Positions 41,879-50,773 of a stretch of 64,000 bases of DNA are shown piece by piece. The translations under genes and the position numbers were made by a program. Numbering within the stretch: position 1 is the stretch's first letter; the number at the start of each line of letters is the position of its first letter. The notes below the pieces were generated by a model. That model was not told where the DNA came from, did not search any database, and saw only the letters and a list, made by a program, of their open reading frames with translations. The stretch is from DASWTL01 sp966250385 (GTDB taxonomy: Bacteria; Bacteroidota; Bacteroidia; Sphingobacteriales; Sphingobacteriaceae), in the NCBI GenBank assembly GCA_966250385.1, contig CBINHC010000005.1, positions 1 to 64,000 of the forward strand. Reading direction: 5' to 3'.

Positions 41879-42073
41879 CTGTAATCGATTATTCAGAAAA
41901 TCAATAAGGGGGCGAATGTGGCATAATTCCTGCTTACCCGGATATGCTAAATCCCTCAAAATTAGAGTTTGACCCAAAGAAGACATTCCGGAGACCTGCA
42001 TGCAGACTCCCTTCGGGTGCTCGTACTGTCCGGATTCGTATCTTTAGAGTTCCTGACATGCAATCCGATTACG

Positions 42074-44680
42074 ATGAGCAGATACGTATATAACCTGGAA
42101 GACCTGTGCAGAACAGACCTGAAAATTTCAGGGGGTAAGGGCGCAAACCTGGGGGAACTCTTCCGTATTGAAGGGATCCGCGTTCCCGCCGGGTTCTGCC
42201 TGACGACCGGCGCCTATCATGAACTTACGGACAATCACCCGGAGCTGTCCGGGCTCCTGGATGAGCTGTCAGCCTGCAGGGCGGATGACCGGGACCTGAT
42301 CCGTACGATCACGGCCCGGATGCGGACCGTTATCGAAACGATCCCCATACCCGCCGAAATGGCGGCGGAGATTAGCAGCCACCTCAACAGGTTCCCGGAA
42401 CAGGAAGCATTTGCCGTGCGGTCCAGTGCAACCGCCGAAGACCTTCCGACGGCATCGTTTGCCGGTCAGCAGGACACTTTTCTGAATATCCGGGGGGAGG
42501 CCGAAATGCTGAATCACATCAGGAAATGCTGGGCCTCGCTCTATACGGACCGGGCTGTGATCTATCGGATTCAGAACGGATTTGGTCATTCAGGGATCGG
42601 TCTGGCTGTCATTATCCAGCAAATGATTGTCGCGGATGCGGCCGGAACGCTGTTCACGGCCGACCCGGTCACATCGAGCCGGAAGGTCGTATCGATCGAT
42701 GCCGGCTATGGACTGGGGGAAGCGCTTGTGGCCGGGCTGGTCAATCCCGATAATTACCGGGTTGCCGACGGGAAGATCATCTCAAAATCCGTATCCGCAA
42801 AAAACCTGGCCATCTATGCAGCGCCCGGGGGCGGCACCGCCCGGCAGGAAGTTGCCCCTGACCGGCGGGACACCCAGGTCCTGACGGATGAACAGATTTT
42901 ACGGCTAGAACAGCAGGGAAGAATGATCGAAGCTTATTTCGGCCGACCGCAGGACATTGAGTGGTGCCTGAACGGCGACAGCATCTGGATTGTTCAGAGC
43001 CGTCCCGTCACGACACTTTACCCCATTCCGGATGCCCCGGATGATGACAGGCATGTCTATCTATCGGTAGGCCATAACCAGATGATGACCGATGCCATGA
43101 AGCCGCTCGGACTGTCATTTTTCCTCCTGACAACGCGGGCGCCCATGCGGAAAGCCGGCGGGCGGTTATTCATTGACATTACGCACCAGCTCCGGTCGAA
43201 ATCCGGCCGGGAATCACTGATCACCACCATCGGAAAGTCTGATCCGCTTACCCGGGATGCACTGCTCCGGATCTTCGAGCGGAACCTTATTGAAATGCAG
43301 CCCCCTTCCGGGCCGGATCAACAGGCTGCCGCCCGTCCGAAACCGCCGGCAACGTCGCAGGCGGATCCGGAGCCTTCCATCGTCGCCGAACTGATCCGGC
43401 GGAACCAGGAGTCCATTGAGGAACTAGGGCGCCAGATCGTCCTGCGGTCCGGAACGGCAGTATTCGACTTCATCCTGGAGGACCTGCAGCAGCTGAAGAA
43501 TGTCATGTTCACACCGGAAAACATGCAGGTAATCATGGCCGCGATCAATGCCTCTACATGGATCAATGATCATATGCTTCAATGGCTGGGCGAAAAGAAT
43601 GCGGCTGACATCATTTCCCAGTCTGTCCCGAACAACATTACCTCAGCCATGGGGCTGGAGCTGCTGGACCTGGCCGATGTCATCCGGCCCTATCCCCGGG
43701 TGGTCAGCTACCTCCGGCAAGTACGGGATGAAGACTTCCTGCAGGCCCTTCCGGCACTGGAAGGCGGCCCCGTGGTCCGCGCAGCGATTAACGCCTACCT
43801 GGAGAAGTACGGCATGCGATGCGCAGGTGAAATCGATATTACGCGACCCCGGTGGAGCGAGAAACCGGCTACCCTGCTCCCTGTTCTCCTGGGACACATC
43901 GGCAATTTCGGGCCGGGCGCCGCTGCTGCTAAATTTGAACTGGGATTACGGGAGGCGTCCGCGAAAGAACAGGACCTGCTGAACAGGCTGACCCGGCTCC
44001 CGGACGGAGACCGCAAAGCCAGGCAAACCCAGGAAAAAATAGCACTGGTCCGGAGTTTAGTCGGATACCGGGAATATCCCAAATATGGCATCGTGAGCCG
44101 GTATTGGATCTATAAACAGGCCCTGCTCAGGGAAGCCGGAAGGCTGGTACGGGCCGGCGTGATCCGTGAAGAAACGGATGTCTATTACCTCACCTTCGAA
44201 GAGTTCCGGGATGCTGTCAGGACCGGCGCCCTTGTGGCCGGCCTGATCCCCGAACGAAAGGAAGAGTTCCGGTATTTTGAAAAACTGACTCCCCCGCGCG
44301 TCATCACCTCGGATGGTGAAATCATAACGGGGAATTATAACCGGGACGGCCTCCCGCCCGGAGCGCTTGCCGGCCTGCCGGTATCTTCGGGAATCATCGA
44401 GGGGCGGGCCCGGGTGATTCTGAGCATGGAAGATGCCCGGATGGAGGACGGCGACATCCTGGTGACCACGTTTACCGATCCAAGCTGGACGCCCCTGTTT
44501 GTTTCGGTCAGGGCGCTGGTTACGGAGGTTGGCGGCCTTACCACACACGGTGCGGTCATCGCACGCGAATACGGTCTCCCCGCGGTTGTCGGCGTAGAGC
44601 ATGCGACGCGCCTCATCCGGGACGGACAGCGGATCCGGGTGAACGGAACCGACGGATATGTCGAACTGATGGACAGCTGA
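42074..44680 (+). CDS. Rifampicin phosphotransferase-like PEP-synthase family enzyme
   Basis: An 868-residue three-domain dikinase-type protein. An N-terminal ATP-grasp domain (LKISGGKGANLGELFRIEGIRVPAGFCLTT, AVRSSATAEDLPTASFAGQQDTFLNI; up to about 320) and a central helical domain (about 330-750) are followed by a C-terminal swivelling histidine domain (VTEVGGLTTHGAVIAREYG). The phosphocarrier histidine falls at residue 825. Length, domain order and the THGAVIAREYGLPAVVGVE motif match rifampin phosphotransferase (Rph), which inactivates rifampicin with ATP. A PEP synthase would have a CHAA-type motif. Start is ATG 42074, with a TATCTTTA -7-like sequence upstream. Another substrate remains possible. 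Confidence 0.85.
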   Translation: MSRYVYNLEDLCRTDLKISGGKGANLGELFRIEGIRVPAGFCLTTGAYHELTDNHPELSGLLDELSACRADDRDLIRTITARMRTVIETIPIPAEMAAEISSHLNRFPEQEAFAVRSSATAEDLPTASFAGQQDTFLNIRGEAEMLNHIRKCWASLYTDRAVIYRIQNGFGHSGIGLAVIIQQMIVADAAGTLFTADPVTSSRKVVSIDAGYGLGEALVAGLVNPDNYRVADGKIISKSVSAKNLAIYAAPGGGTARQEVAPDRRDTQVLTDEQILRLEQQGRMIEAYFGRPQDIEWCLNGDSIWIVQSRPVTTLYPIPDAPDDDRHVYLSVGHNQMMTDAMKPLGLSFFLLTTRAPMRKAGGRLFIDITHQLRSKSGRESLITTIGKSDPLTRDALLRIFERNLIEMQPPSGPDQQAAARPKPPATSQADPEPSIVAELIRRNQESIEELGRQIVLRSGTAVFDFILEDLQQLKNVMFTPENMQVIMAAINASTWINDHMLQWLGEKNAADIISQSVPNNITSAMGLELLDLADVIRPYPRVVSYLRQVRDEDFLQALPALEGGPVVRAAINAYLEKYGMRCAGEIDITRPRWSEKPATLLPVLLGHIGNFGPGAAAAKFELGLREASAKEQDLLNRLTRLPDGDRKARQTQEKIALVRSLVGYREYPKYGIVSRYWIYKQALLREAGRLVRAGVIREETDVYYLTFEEFRDAVRTGALVAGLIPERKEEFRYFEKLTPPRVITSDGEIITGNYNRDGLPPGALAGLPVSSGIIEGRARVILSMEDARMEDGDILVTTFTDPSWTPLFVSVRALVTEVGGLTTHGAVIAREYGLPAVVGVEHATRLIRDGQRIRVNGTDGYVELMDS

Positions 44681-44828
44681 CCCCTGCAGTTCCATACCAA
44701 ACAGACATTGGAGATAGCAATCCATAATTGACTGATTCATTTATGGTTATCCGTACAGATATTCTCAATTTTAAAATCTTTATACCGGCCATCGTTGTTA
44801 GAAAAAGACCCACCAACGCGTCACCGGT

Positions 44829-46964
44829 ATGAAAACATTCGACGAAAAACACATTAAGAATGTCGTGCTCGTAGGCCCGGCAAAAAGTGGCAAGACCACA
44901 CTGGCGGAAACCATGCTCTTCGAAGCCGGGATCATCCACAGGCGCGGGACGGTTGAAGACAAGAACACCGTGTGTGACTACCGCGAAATCGAACATGAAC
45001 GCGGGAGCTCGGTCCATGCGACTTTGGTACATACGGAGTGGCGGGACTATAAGATCAACCTGATCGATACGCCCGGACTCGATGACTTTATCGGCGAGGT
45101 GATCACGGCGATCACCGTTTGTGATACCGTGGTGATGGTGCTTAATGCCCAGAACGGTATCGAAGTTGGAACGGAACTTCTCTGGGATTACGTCGATGAA
45201 TACCGGAAACCCACGATCCTGGCCGTCAATCAGCTCGATTCCGACAAAGCCAGTTTCCAGGAAACCATCGATGCTGCGAAGAGCTTCTTCGGACCGGCTG
45301 TGACCATCATGCAGTATCCCCTGAACCAGGGATCGGGCTTCAATGCGATCGTTGACCTGCTGAAAATGGTGATGTACCGGTTTCCCCCCGCCGGCGGCAA
45401 ACCCGAAAAGCTGCCGATACCTCCGCAGGAAAGCGGGCTCGCCAGTCAGCTGCATAATGAGCTGGTGGAAAAGGCGGCCGAGAACGATGAAAGCCTGATG
45501 GAGAAGTATTTCGAAAAAGGCAATCTGGACGAGGATGAGCTTCGGGAAGGTCTCAAGATCGGGATGATGAAGCACCAGGTGTTCCCGGTATTCTGCCTGT
45601 CGGCGAAGAACGACATGGGAACCGGCCGTATGATGGGCTTTATTGACAACGTGGCGCCCTCAGCCATCGAAGTTCCCGGCCTGCCGCTTGAAGACGGAAC
45701 GGAGGTCCCCTGCGATCCGGAAGGTCCGGTCCGTCTTTTTATATTCAAGACCGTGGCCGAACCCCACCTCGGCCGGTTGTCATTCTTCAAGGTACTCTCC
45801 GGGCAGGTGGAAGCAGGAATGGAACTCCAGAATGAACAAACGGGCACCACCGAGCGCATCTCTCAGCTTTTTATTGCGGACGGACGAAACCGGAACCCGG
45901 TCACCCAACTGAAAGCCGGCGATATCGGCTGTACGCTCAAACTGAAGAACAGTCATGTGAATCATACCCTGAATGGCAGGGGCGCCGCAGGCCATATCCG
46001 CCGCATAGAGTTTCCCACACCAAAAACGAGGATCGCCATGGTCACCAAAAACAAGCAGGATGAGGAAAAACTTGGCGAAGTTCTCCAGGAGATCCATTTG
46101 GAAGACCCCACGTTGTGCGTGGAATATAACCAGGAACTGAAGCAGGTCATTCTGGAGGGACAGGGCGACCTCCACTTGTCCGTCACCCGGTGGAAGCTCG
46201 AACACCTTTACCGGATGCAGGTGGCCTTTGAAAAGGTCCGTATACCGTACCGCGAGACGATCCTAAAATCGGCCGTATCATCCTACCGCCATAAAAAGCA
46301 GTCCGGAGGCGCCGGCCAGTTCGCCGAAGTTTCACTGAAGGCGGAACCCTGGTACGAAGGCATGCCCCAGCTTACCGAATACCAGGTCCGCGATTCGGAA
46401 TCGATCGACCTGCCATGGGGCGGAAAGCTGGTGTTTAATAACTGTATAGTCGGCGGGGTGATCGATGCCCGGTTTATCCCTTCCATCCTGAAGGGAGTCA
46501 TGGAGAAGATGTCCCAGGGGCCACTTACCGGTTCCTATGTTCGGGATGTTCGGGTCAGCGTCTTCGACGGAAAGATGCACCCGGTCGACAGCAACGACAT
46601 CTCATTCCGGATTGCCGGAATGATGGCCTTCAAAGAGGCATTCCTCCAGGCTGAACCCCAGCTCCTGGAACCGATCTATGACGTACAGGTGAAGGTTCCG
46701 GCCGAGCTCATGGGTGATGTAATGACCGAGCTTCAGACACGGAGAAGTACGATCCAGACGATGGACTCCGAACGGGACCAGCAGATCATCCGCGCCAAAA
46801 CGCCGCTGGCGGAAATGGACAAGCTCCTGCCCTCGCTTCGCAACCTGAGTCAGGGCCGGGCAAAGGTCCGGAGCAAGCTTTCCGGATACGCCCCGGTGCC
46901 TTCTGATCTCCAGAGACGCATCAGTGAAGAATACGGCAAGGCCGAGCTTGCCGAAGTCCACTAA
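44829..46964 (+). CDS. Elongation factor G-like protein EF-G2 with altered GTPase motifs
   Basis: A 711-residue homologue of EF-G covering the G domain, domain II, III, IV (IPYRETILKSAVSSYRHKKQSGGAGQFAEV) and V (PIYDVQVKVPAELMGDVMTELQTRRS). The P-loop is intact (GPAKSGKT, 16-23). Switch I reads ERGSS instead of RGIT, switch II reads DTPGLDD (80-86) with leucine where EF-G has its catalytic histidine, and the base-recognition motif is NQLD (134-137) instead of NKxD. This pattern fits the Bacteroidota EF-G2 group, reported to move the ribosome without GTP hydrolysis. The ordinary fusA is not in the window. It is convergent with the GH109-like gene. Confidence 0.88.
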   Translation: MKTFDEKHIKNVVLVGPAKSGKTTLAETMLFEAGIIHRRGTVEDKNTVCDYREIEHERGSSVHATLVHTEWRDYKINLIDTPGLDDFIGEVITAITVCDTVVMVLNAQNGIEVGTELLWDYVDEYRKPTILAVNQLDSDKASFQETIDAAKSFFGPAVTIMQYPLNQGSGFNAIVDLLKMVMYRFPPAGGKPEKLPIPPQESGLASQLHNELVEKAAENDESLMEKYFEKGNLDEDELREGLKIGMMKHQVFPVFCLSAKNDMGTGRMMGFIDNVAPSAIEVPGLPLEDGTEVPCDPEGPVRLFIFKTVAEPHLGRLSFFKVLSGQVEAGMELQNEQTGTTERISQLFIADGRNRNPVTQLKAGDIGCTLKLKNSHVNHTLNGRGAAGHIRRIEFPTPKTRIAMVTKNKQDEEKLGEVLQEIHLEDPTLCVEYNQELKQVILEGQGDLHLSVTRWKLEHLYRMQVAFEKVRIPYRETILKSAVSSYRHKKQSGGAGQFAEVSLKAEPWYEGMPQLTEYQVRDSESIDLPWGGKLVFNNCIVGGVIDARFIPSILKGVMEKMSQGPLTGSYVRDVRVSVFDGKMHPVDSNDISFRIAGMMAFKEAFLQAEPQLLEPIYDVQVKVPAELMGDVMTELQTRRSTIQTMDSERDQQIIRAKTPLAEMDKLLPSLRNLSQGRAKVRSKLSGYAPVPSDLQRRISEEYGKAELAEVH

Positions 46965-46969
46965 CCTTC

Positions 46970-48319
46970 TCAGGCCTCATTACCGGCCAGGGCGAAGGTA
47001 TTCCTGCGTTCTTTCCATTTTCCGCGGGTGAAGTCAGGAAAGGCCTGCGGCGCATTGCCCTTCTTCAGCGACTGCTCGGAAAGGGGAAGGATCACACTCA
47101 TGGTCACGGAATCATATACGTCAATAGGAACTGCGGTCTTTTCCTTCACGGCCTGCACAAATCCATCGAAAACAAACCAGTCCATACCTCCATGACCGGC
47201 TTTCAGGGCCACACTCTCGTACTTCTTCCAGAGCGGATGGTCGTATTTCTCCAGCCATTCCTTAGCCGGATCCCATTGATGGGCTTTGGCGGATTTGTGC
47301 TGAATGTAGATGGACTTATTGAGGTCTTCCCAGATTCCCTGGGTACCCTGGACCCGGAATCCCAGGGAGTACGGGCGCGGCAAATGGGTATCGTGGGTCA
47401 GCATCACCGTCTCGCCGTTCGCACAGTTCAGCATGGTGGTCACCACATCACCGTTCTTATACCTGATATCCGCGTTGGGATGACCGGGCGCAAGTTCTCC
47501 GACATAGGATGCCAGTCCGCGCGCTTTTGAACTGAACGATACCAGGTTCGTAAACCGGTTACCCCGGTTAATATCGATATACTGCATTACCGGACCGGCT
47601 CCGTGGGTCGGATACAGGTCACCATCCCGGTCAATATTGAACTGGGTCCGCCACTGGGCCTCACTGATGGCCTCCGGACCGAATTTGACCCCGCCGCCGT
47701 AATACTGTTTTCCGTCATTGAACAACACTTCCCGCAGGTCATGCTGGTATCCCCCCTGCAGATGGAGCAGCTCGCCGAACAGCCCCTGGCGGACCATATT
47801 CAGGACAGCAAGGACATCGCGCCGGTAGCATACATTTTCCAGCGTCATGTAGGGCATTCCGGTCTTTTCGGAAGTATTGACGATATCCCAATGTTCCTTC
47901 ACCGTAAGGCCCGCGATCACCTCGCACCCGACATATTTGCCGGCCTTCATCGCGTCAATAGCCTGCTCGTGGTGATACTGCCAGGGCGTGGCTATAATAA
48001 CCGCATCCAGGTCGGTCCTGTCCAGCAGCCTTTTGTAGGCATCCAGACCACCTGTGTATTCGGTCGGAAGTGTCTTCCCGGCCTCCTTAAACTGCTTCCG
48101 GCATTCTGCCAGGGACTGCTCCCGGATATCGCATATCGCCACGATCTCCACATCGTCACGTAGCAAACCGGCAGCCACATGATCGCGCCCCCGCAGGCCT
48201 ACGCCGATATAACCCAGCCGGACTTTTTGGATCTCGAGTGCAAATAAACGGCCGGACGGCAGAATGGCAAATCCGGCTGTTGCCAGGGCGCCATTACGGA
48301 TAAAAACTCTTCTGTTCAT
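46970..48319 (-). CDS. Gfo/Idh/MocA oxidoreductase, GH109-like
   Basis: A 449-residue NAD-dependent protein exported by the Tat pathway: the N-terminus MNRRVFIRNGALATAGFAIL has the twin-arginine motif. The Rossmann motif YIGVGLRGRDHV follows, then AVIIATPWQYHHEQAIDAMKAGKYVGCE. The region GGYQHDLREV...SEAQWRTQFNIDRDGDLYPTHGAGPV and DINRGNRF closely matches GH109 enzymes (alpha-N-acetylgalactosaminidases that use an NAD redox cycle). GalNAc removal from glycans or glycoproteins is the best guess; a sugar dehydrogenase is the alternative. It is convergent with EF-G2 (5-nt gap). Confidence 0.85.
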   Translation of the reverse strand: MNRRVFIRNGALATAGFAILPSGRLFALEIQKVRLGYIGVGLRGRDHVAAGLLRDDVEIVAICDIREQSLAECRKQFKEAGKTLPTEYTGGLDAYKRLLDRTDLDAVIIATPWQYHHEQAIDAMKAGKYVGCEVIAGLTVKEHWDIVNTSEKTGMPYMTLENVCYRRDVLAVLNMVRQGLFGELLHLQGGYQHDLREVLFNDGKQYYGGGVKFGPEAISEAQWRTQFNIDRDGDLYPTHGAGPVMQYIDINRGNRFTNLVSFSSKARGLASYVGELAPGHPNADIRYKNGDVVTTMLNCANGETVMLTHDTHLPRPYSLGFRVQGTQGIWEDLNKSIYIQHKSAKAHQWDPAKEWLEKYDHPLWKKYESVALKAGHGGMDWFVFDGFVQAVKEKTAVPIDVYDSVTMSVILPLSEQSLKKGNAPQAFPDFTRGKWKERRNTFALAGNEA

Positions 48320-48423
48320 TAAATATGTGTTTAGGTTGAACCGGGAAGTTAGTACATTTTGAGCAGAATCTTAAAGAGGTGATCTGTCTGCCGGCGCCAG
48401 ACTGCCGGAGCAGGCGCGTTCCC

Positions 48424-48454
48424 TTTGCTTTATAATGCATTTTTTCTACTTTTA
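48424..48454 (+). promoter_or_regulatory. Promoter of exported phosphatase gene
   Basis: TTTG (48424-48427), a 19-nt spacer and TACTTTTA (48447-48454), one mismatch from TAnnTTTG. The predicted leader is about 138 nt, long for this window. Confidence 0.55.
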
Positions 48455-48497
48455 GTTGTCCCGGAACTATTCAGGACATGATATGACCCGGACGTCT

Positions 48498-48520
48498 GCC
48501 GGCCCGGACTTTGGGCCGGC
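48498..48520 (+). promoter_or_regulatory. GC-rich stem-loop in long 5' leader
   Basis: GCCGGCCC pairs perfectly with GGGCCGGC around a 7-nt loop, about midway between the promoter and the ATG of the phosphatase gene. It could attenuate or protect the message; nothing matches a riboswitch class I know. Confidence 0.4.
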
Positions 48521-48595
48521 CGCAAAACAAGAATTCAAGTATCATGTTTAAAGAACCGGAAATCATTCAAGCCCATCATCCACCACACGCTTTCT

Positions 48596-49714
48596 ATGAA
48601 GTTCACTTTACGGCTATTTATCACCAGTATCCTGCTGGCGCCCCTTGGTACCTCCGCACAGCAGCAACAGGGCTCAGAAAACCTGATCATTATAACCACG
48701 GACGGCTTTCGCTGGCAGGAGCTTTTCGGGGGACTGGATACGGTCCTGGCAAAAGACCGCACTTTTAACCAGGACGGCGAAGACTACCTGTTCAAAAAAT
48801 ACGGCGACCGGGATCCGGTCAGAAGCAGGAGCCGTATCATGCCGTTTTTCTGGAATACCCTGGCGCCCAAAGGACAGGTATACGGAAACAGGAAGTACGG
48901 CAGCAAGGTCAACGTTTCCAATATGACGAACATATCGTTCCCGGGCTACAGTGAGCTGCTGACCGGATACGTGGATGAACGGATCTTCAGCAATGCATTC
49001 TCGGTGAACCCGAACGAAAACGTCCTTCAGTTCTTCAGCAGCCAGCGGAGATACCACGGCAAGGTAGCGGCGTTTGGCGGATGGGCGGCATTTCCGTACA
49101 TCCTGAACCGGGAAAAAAGCACCTTCCCCATCTTTGCCGCCTATGACAGCGTCGGCGATCGGCGACGGACCGCCCATGAGGCCCTGATCAACTCCATGAT
49201 GCAGAAATCGTACAAGCCTTTCGGCCCCACGGTCAGCATGGACGTGTTCACGCATCATGCGGCACTGGATTACCTGAAGACCAGGCGGCCGAAAATCCTG
49301 TACATCGCCTACGCCGAAACGGATGAATGGGCTCATGCCGGGAAGTATAAGGACTACATCGACGCCGCAAATCACCTGGACAGCTTTCTGGAGCAGATCT
49401 GGAACTGGGTCCAGTCGACTCCCGAATACCGAAATAAAACGACGCTGTTCATCACCACGGACCATGGCCGGGGTGACCAGCTTAAAGAAAAATGGGTATC
49501 CCACGGCTCCGGCCTGCCTGAGTCCGGCGAAATCTGGTTTGCAGCGGTCGGTCCCGGAATCGCCGCAAAGGGCGAGATCAGGACCGAAGGCCAGATCTAT
49601 CAGAAACAATTTGCCCAGACCCTGGCTGCTATGCTCCGGCTTCGCTTCCAGCCCGGACATCAGGTAGGCGAACCGGTCCGTGAGCTGGGACTTACGGCCG
49701 GAAATATCCGGTAA
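48596..49714 (+). CDS. Exported alkaline-phosphatase-superfamily protein
   Basis: A 372-residue protein with a signal peptide (MKFTLRLFITSILLAPLGTSAQ). IIITTDGFRWQELFGGLD gives the first metal-binding aspartate of the alkaline phosphatase/phosphodiesterase superfamily. NMTNISFPGYSELLTGY supplies the nucleophile region, AYAETDEWAHAGKYKDYIDAA the D/H ligands, and FITTDHGRGDQ the DH pair. It is therefore probably a periplasmic phosphomonoesterase, phosphodiesterase or sulfatase-like hydrolase; the substrate is unknown. It starts at ATG 48596 after a long structured leader. Confidence 0.87.
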   Translation: MKFTLRLFITSILLAPLGTSAQQQQGSENLIIITTDGFRWQELFGGLDTVLAKDRTFNQDGEDYLFKKYGDRDPVRSRSRIMPFFWNTLAPKGQVYGNRKYGSKVNVSNMTNISFPGYSELLTGYVDERIFSNAFSVNPNENVLQFFSSQRRYHGKVAAFGGWAAFPYILNREKSTFPIFAAYDSVGDRRRTAHEALINSMMQKSYKPFGPTVSMDVFTHHAALDYLKTRRPKILYIAYAETDEWAHAGKYKDYIDAANHLDSFLEQIWNWVQSTPEYRNKTTLFITTDHGRGDQLKEKWVSHGSGLPESGEIWFAAVGPGIAAKGEIRTEGQIYQKQFAQTLAAMLRLRFQPGHQVGEPVRELGLTAGNIR

Positions 49715-49744
49715 CAAAATCGACAAGTCAGGTGTTCTAGCAAT

Positions 49745-49912
49745 ATGGGAGACGGTAAAAGATACCGGTTCTATTTAGCAGAGACCGGGGAAGTGATTCA
49801 TACGGTGACGCTTCCGGAAGCCCCGTCCGATGACGAGATGGACAGAATCCGGCTGAAGCTCGCCTATGAACGAGGCTATCAGGCCAACAGCATTGATTAT
49901 GATGAGGAATAA
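49745..49912 (+). CDS. Small hypothetical protein, 55 aa
   Basis: A small frame from ATG 49745 to TAA 49912. The product is polar and acidic at its end: MGDGKRYRFYLAETGEVIHT, a TLPEAPSDDEMDRIRLKLAYERGY helix and a final NSIDYDEE. It looks like a folded small domain rather than noise, and codon use matches its neighbours. It lies 30 nt after the phosphatase gene and 32 nt before another tiny gene, possibly all one transcript. No family is recognised. Confidence 0.5.
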   Translation: MGDGKRYRFYLAETGEVIHTVTLPEAPSDDEMDRIRLKLAYERGYQANSIDYDEE

Positions 49913-49944
49913 TACGACCATGCAGACACTGCCGGCTGACTCCG

Positions 49945-50118
49945 ATGTTTCAAACTAAAAAAATGATCGCTGCCGGCATCCTGATGGTGCTGGCCGGTAT
50001 CCTGTTCCGGCTTGCATGGGTCAATCTGCGCGGCGCTCTGAGCGTGGTCCTGATCATCCTGGCCGCCATCATGTTTCTTACGGCTGTCTTCCTGTATGCC
50101 AGGAACCTGCGGGAATAA
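49945..50118 (+). CDS. Small two-helix membrane protein, 57 aa
   Basis: A small frame from ATG 49945 to TAA 50118 encoding two clear hydrophobic helices (MIAAGILMVLAGILFRLAW and ALSVVLIILAAIMFLTAVFLY) joined by NLRG, with a charged ARNLRE tail. The even hydrophobic pattern makes a real membrane protein likely. It is convergent with the DUF2784 gene (24-nt gap). Function unknown. Confidence 0.55.
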   Translation: MFQTKKMIAAGILMVLAGILFRLAWVNLRGALSVVLIILAAIMFLTAVFLYARNLRE

Positions 50119-50142
50119 CGGGCGAAAAACAGATCGCTGCCC

Positions 50143-50541
50143 CTAACGGTCCGGGGCGGCCGGGCGGATGCCTTTGTTCCGGAAGAAGTTCATATACACG
50201 GCCATTGCTGCGGCCAGTGTAAAGAGTACGGCAGTCAGCCAGTCGATCACTGAAGCGCTGACGTCCAGGCCGCTCATGTGGTCAGCCAGGTACTTGATGA
50301 AGGAAGCCGGCAGATCTTTCTCGCCCAGCATCGTCTTTACCTCCCACTGCCAGTCCGTGAGCGGGCAGTATCCCGGTCCGTACCAGATCCCCAGTAACAG
50401 CCAGGAGCCTGCGGTAAGCAGGATGCTGCCCAGGTGCCATCTCCTGGTTACCGGCCAGATCCATCCGAGCAGGTTGAAACCGATAACCAGCAAATGCAGC
50501 ATCGTTAACAGGATATCCAGCAACAACAGCATTTCCTCCAT
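50143..50541 (-). CDS. DUF2784 family membrane protein
   Basis: A 132-residue inner-membrane protein with about four hydrophobic segments. LHLLVIGFNLLGWIWP and the conserved GPGYCPLTDWQWEVKTMLG segment are the DUF2784 hallmark (CPLT followed by W/E). It has a charged C-terminal RNKGIRPAAPDR. ATG 50541 is preferred over the in-frame ATG at 50628, whose extra 29 residues are not family-like. No function is known. Confidence 0.82.
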   Translation of the reverse strand: MEEMLLLLDILLTMLHLLVIGFNLLGWIWPVTRRWHLGSILLTAGSWLLLGIWYGPGYCPLTDWQWEVKTMLGEKDLPASFIKYLADHMSGLDVSASVIDWLTAVLFTLAAAMAVYMNFFRNKGIRPAAPDR

Positions 50542-50773
50542 AGGCGCGAAAAGCCCTGCACAAGTTCGCGTGCGAACCTGCACATAGTTTCCAACGGCCG
50601 TACGGATTCTTTGTTGTCTGCAAAGCATCGGTGTGCAAAACGCTTCTCACTCTGGAAAAATAACTTCTAAGACTGTAAACCGAAACTGCTTTTTTTGTAT
50701 TAATGCAGTAAAGGATGAGGAGTGTGGACTGTGCCGGCGGCCGGCTGGCAGATCAATATGAAAAAACGGATAA

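Noticed and set aside
41879..42073. Rifamycin-associated element upstream of the Rph-like gene
   Set aside because: The inverted repeat known from actinobacterial rph genes was looked for and not found.
48674..49726. 350-codon minus-strand frame opposite the phosphatase gene
   Set aside because: The plus strand carries a signal peptide and alkaline phosphatase motifs; the minus frame is a codon-bias artefact.
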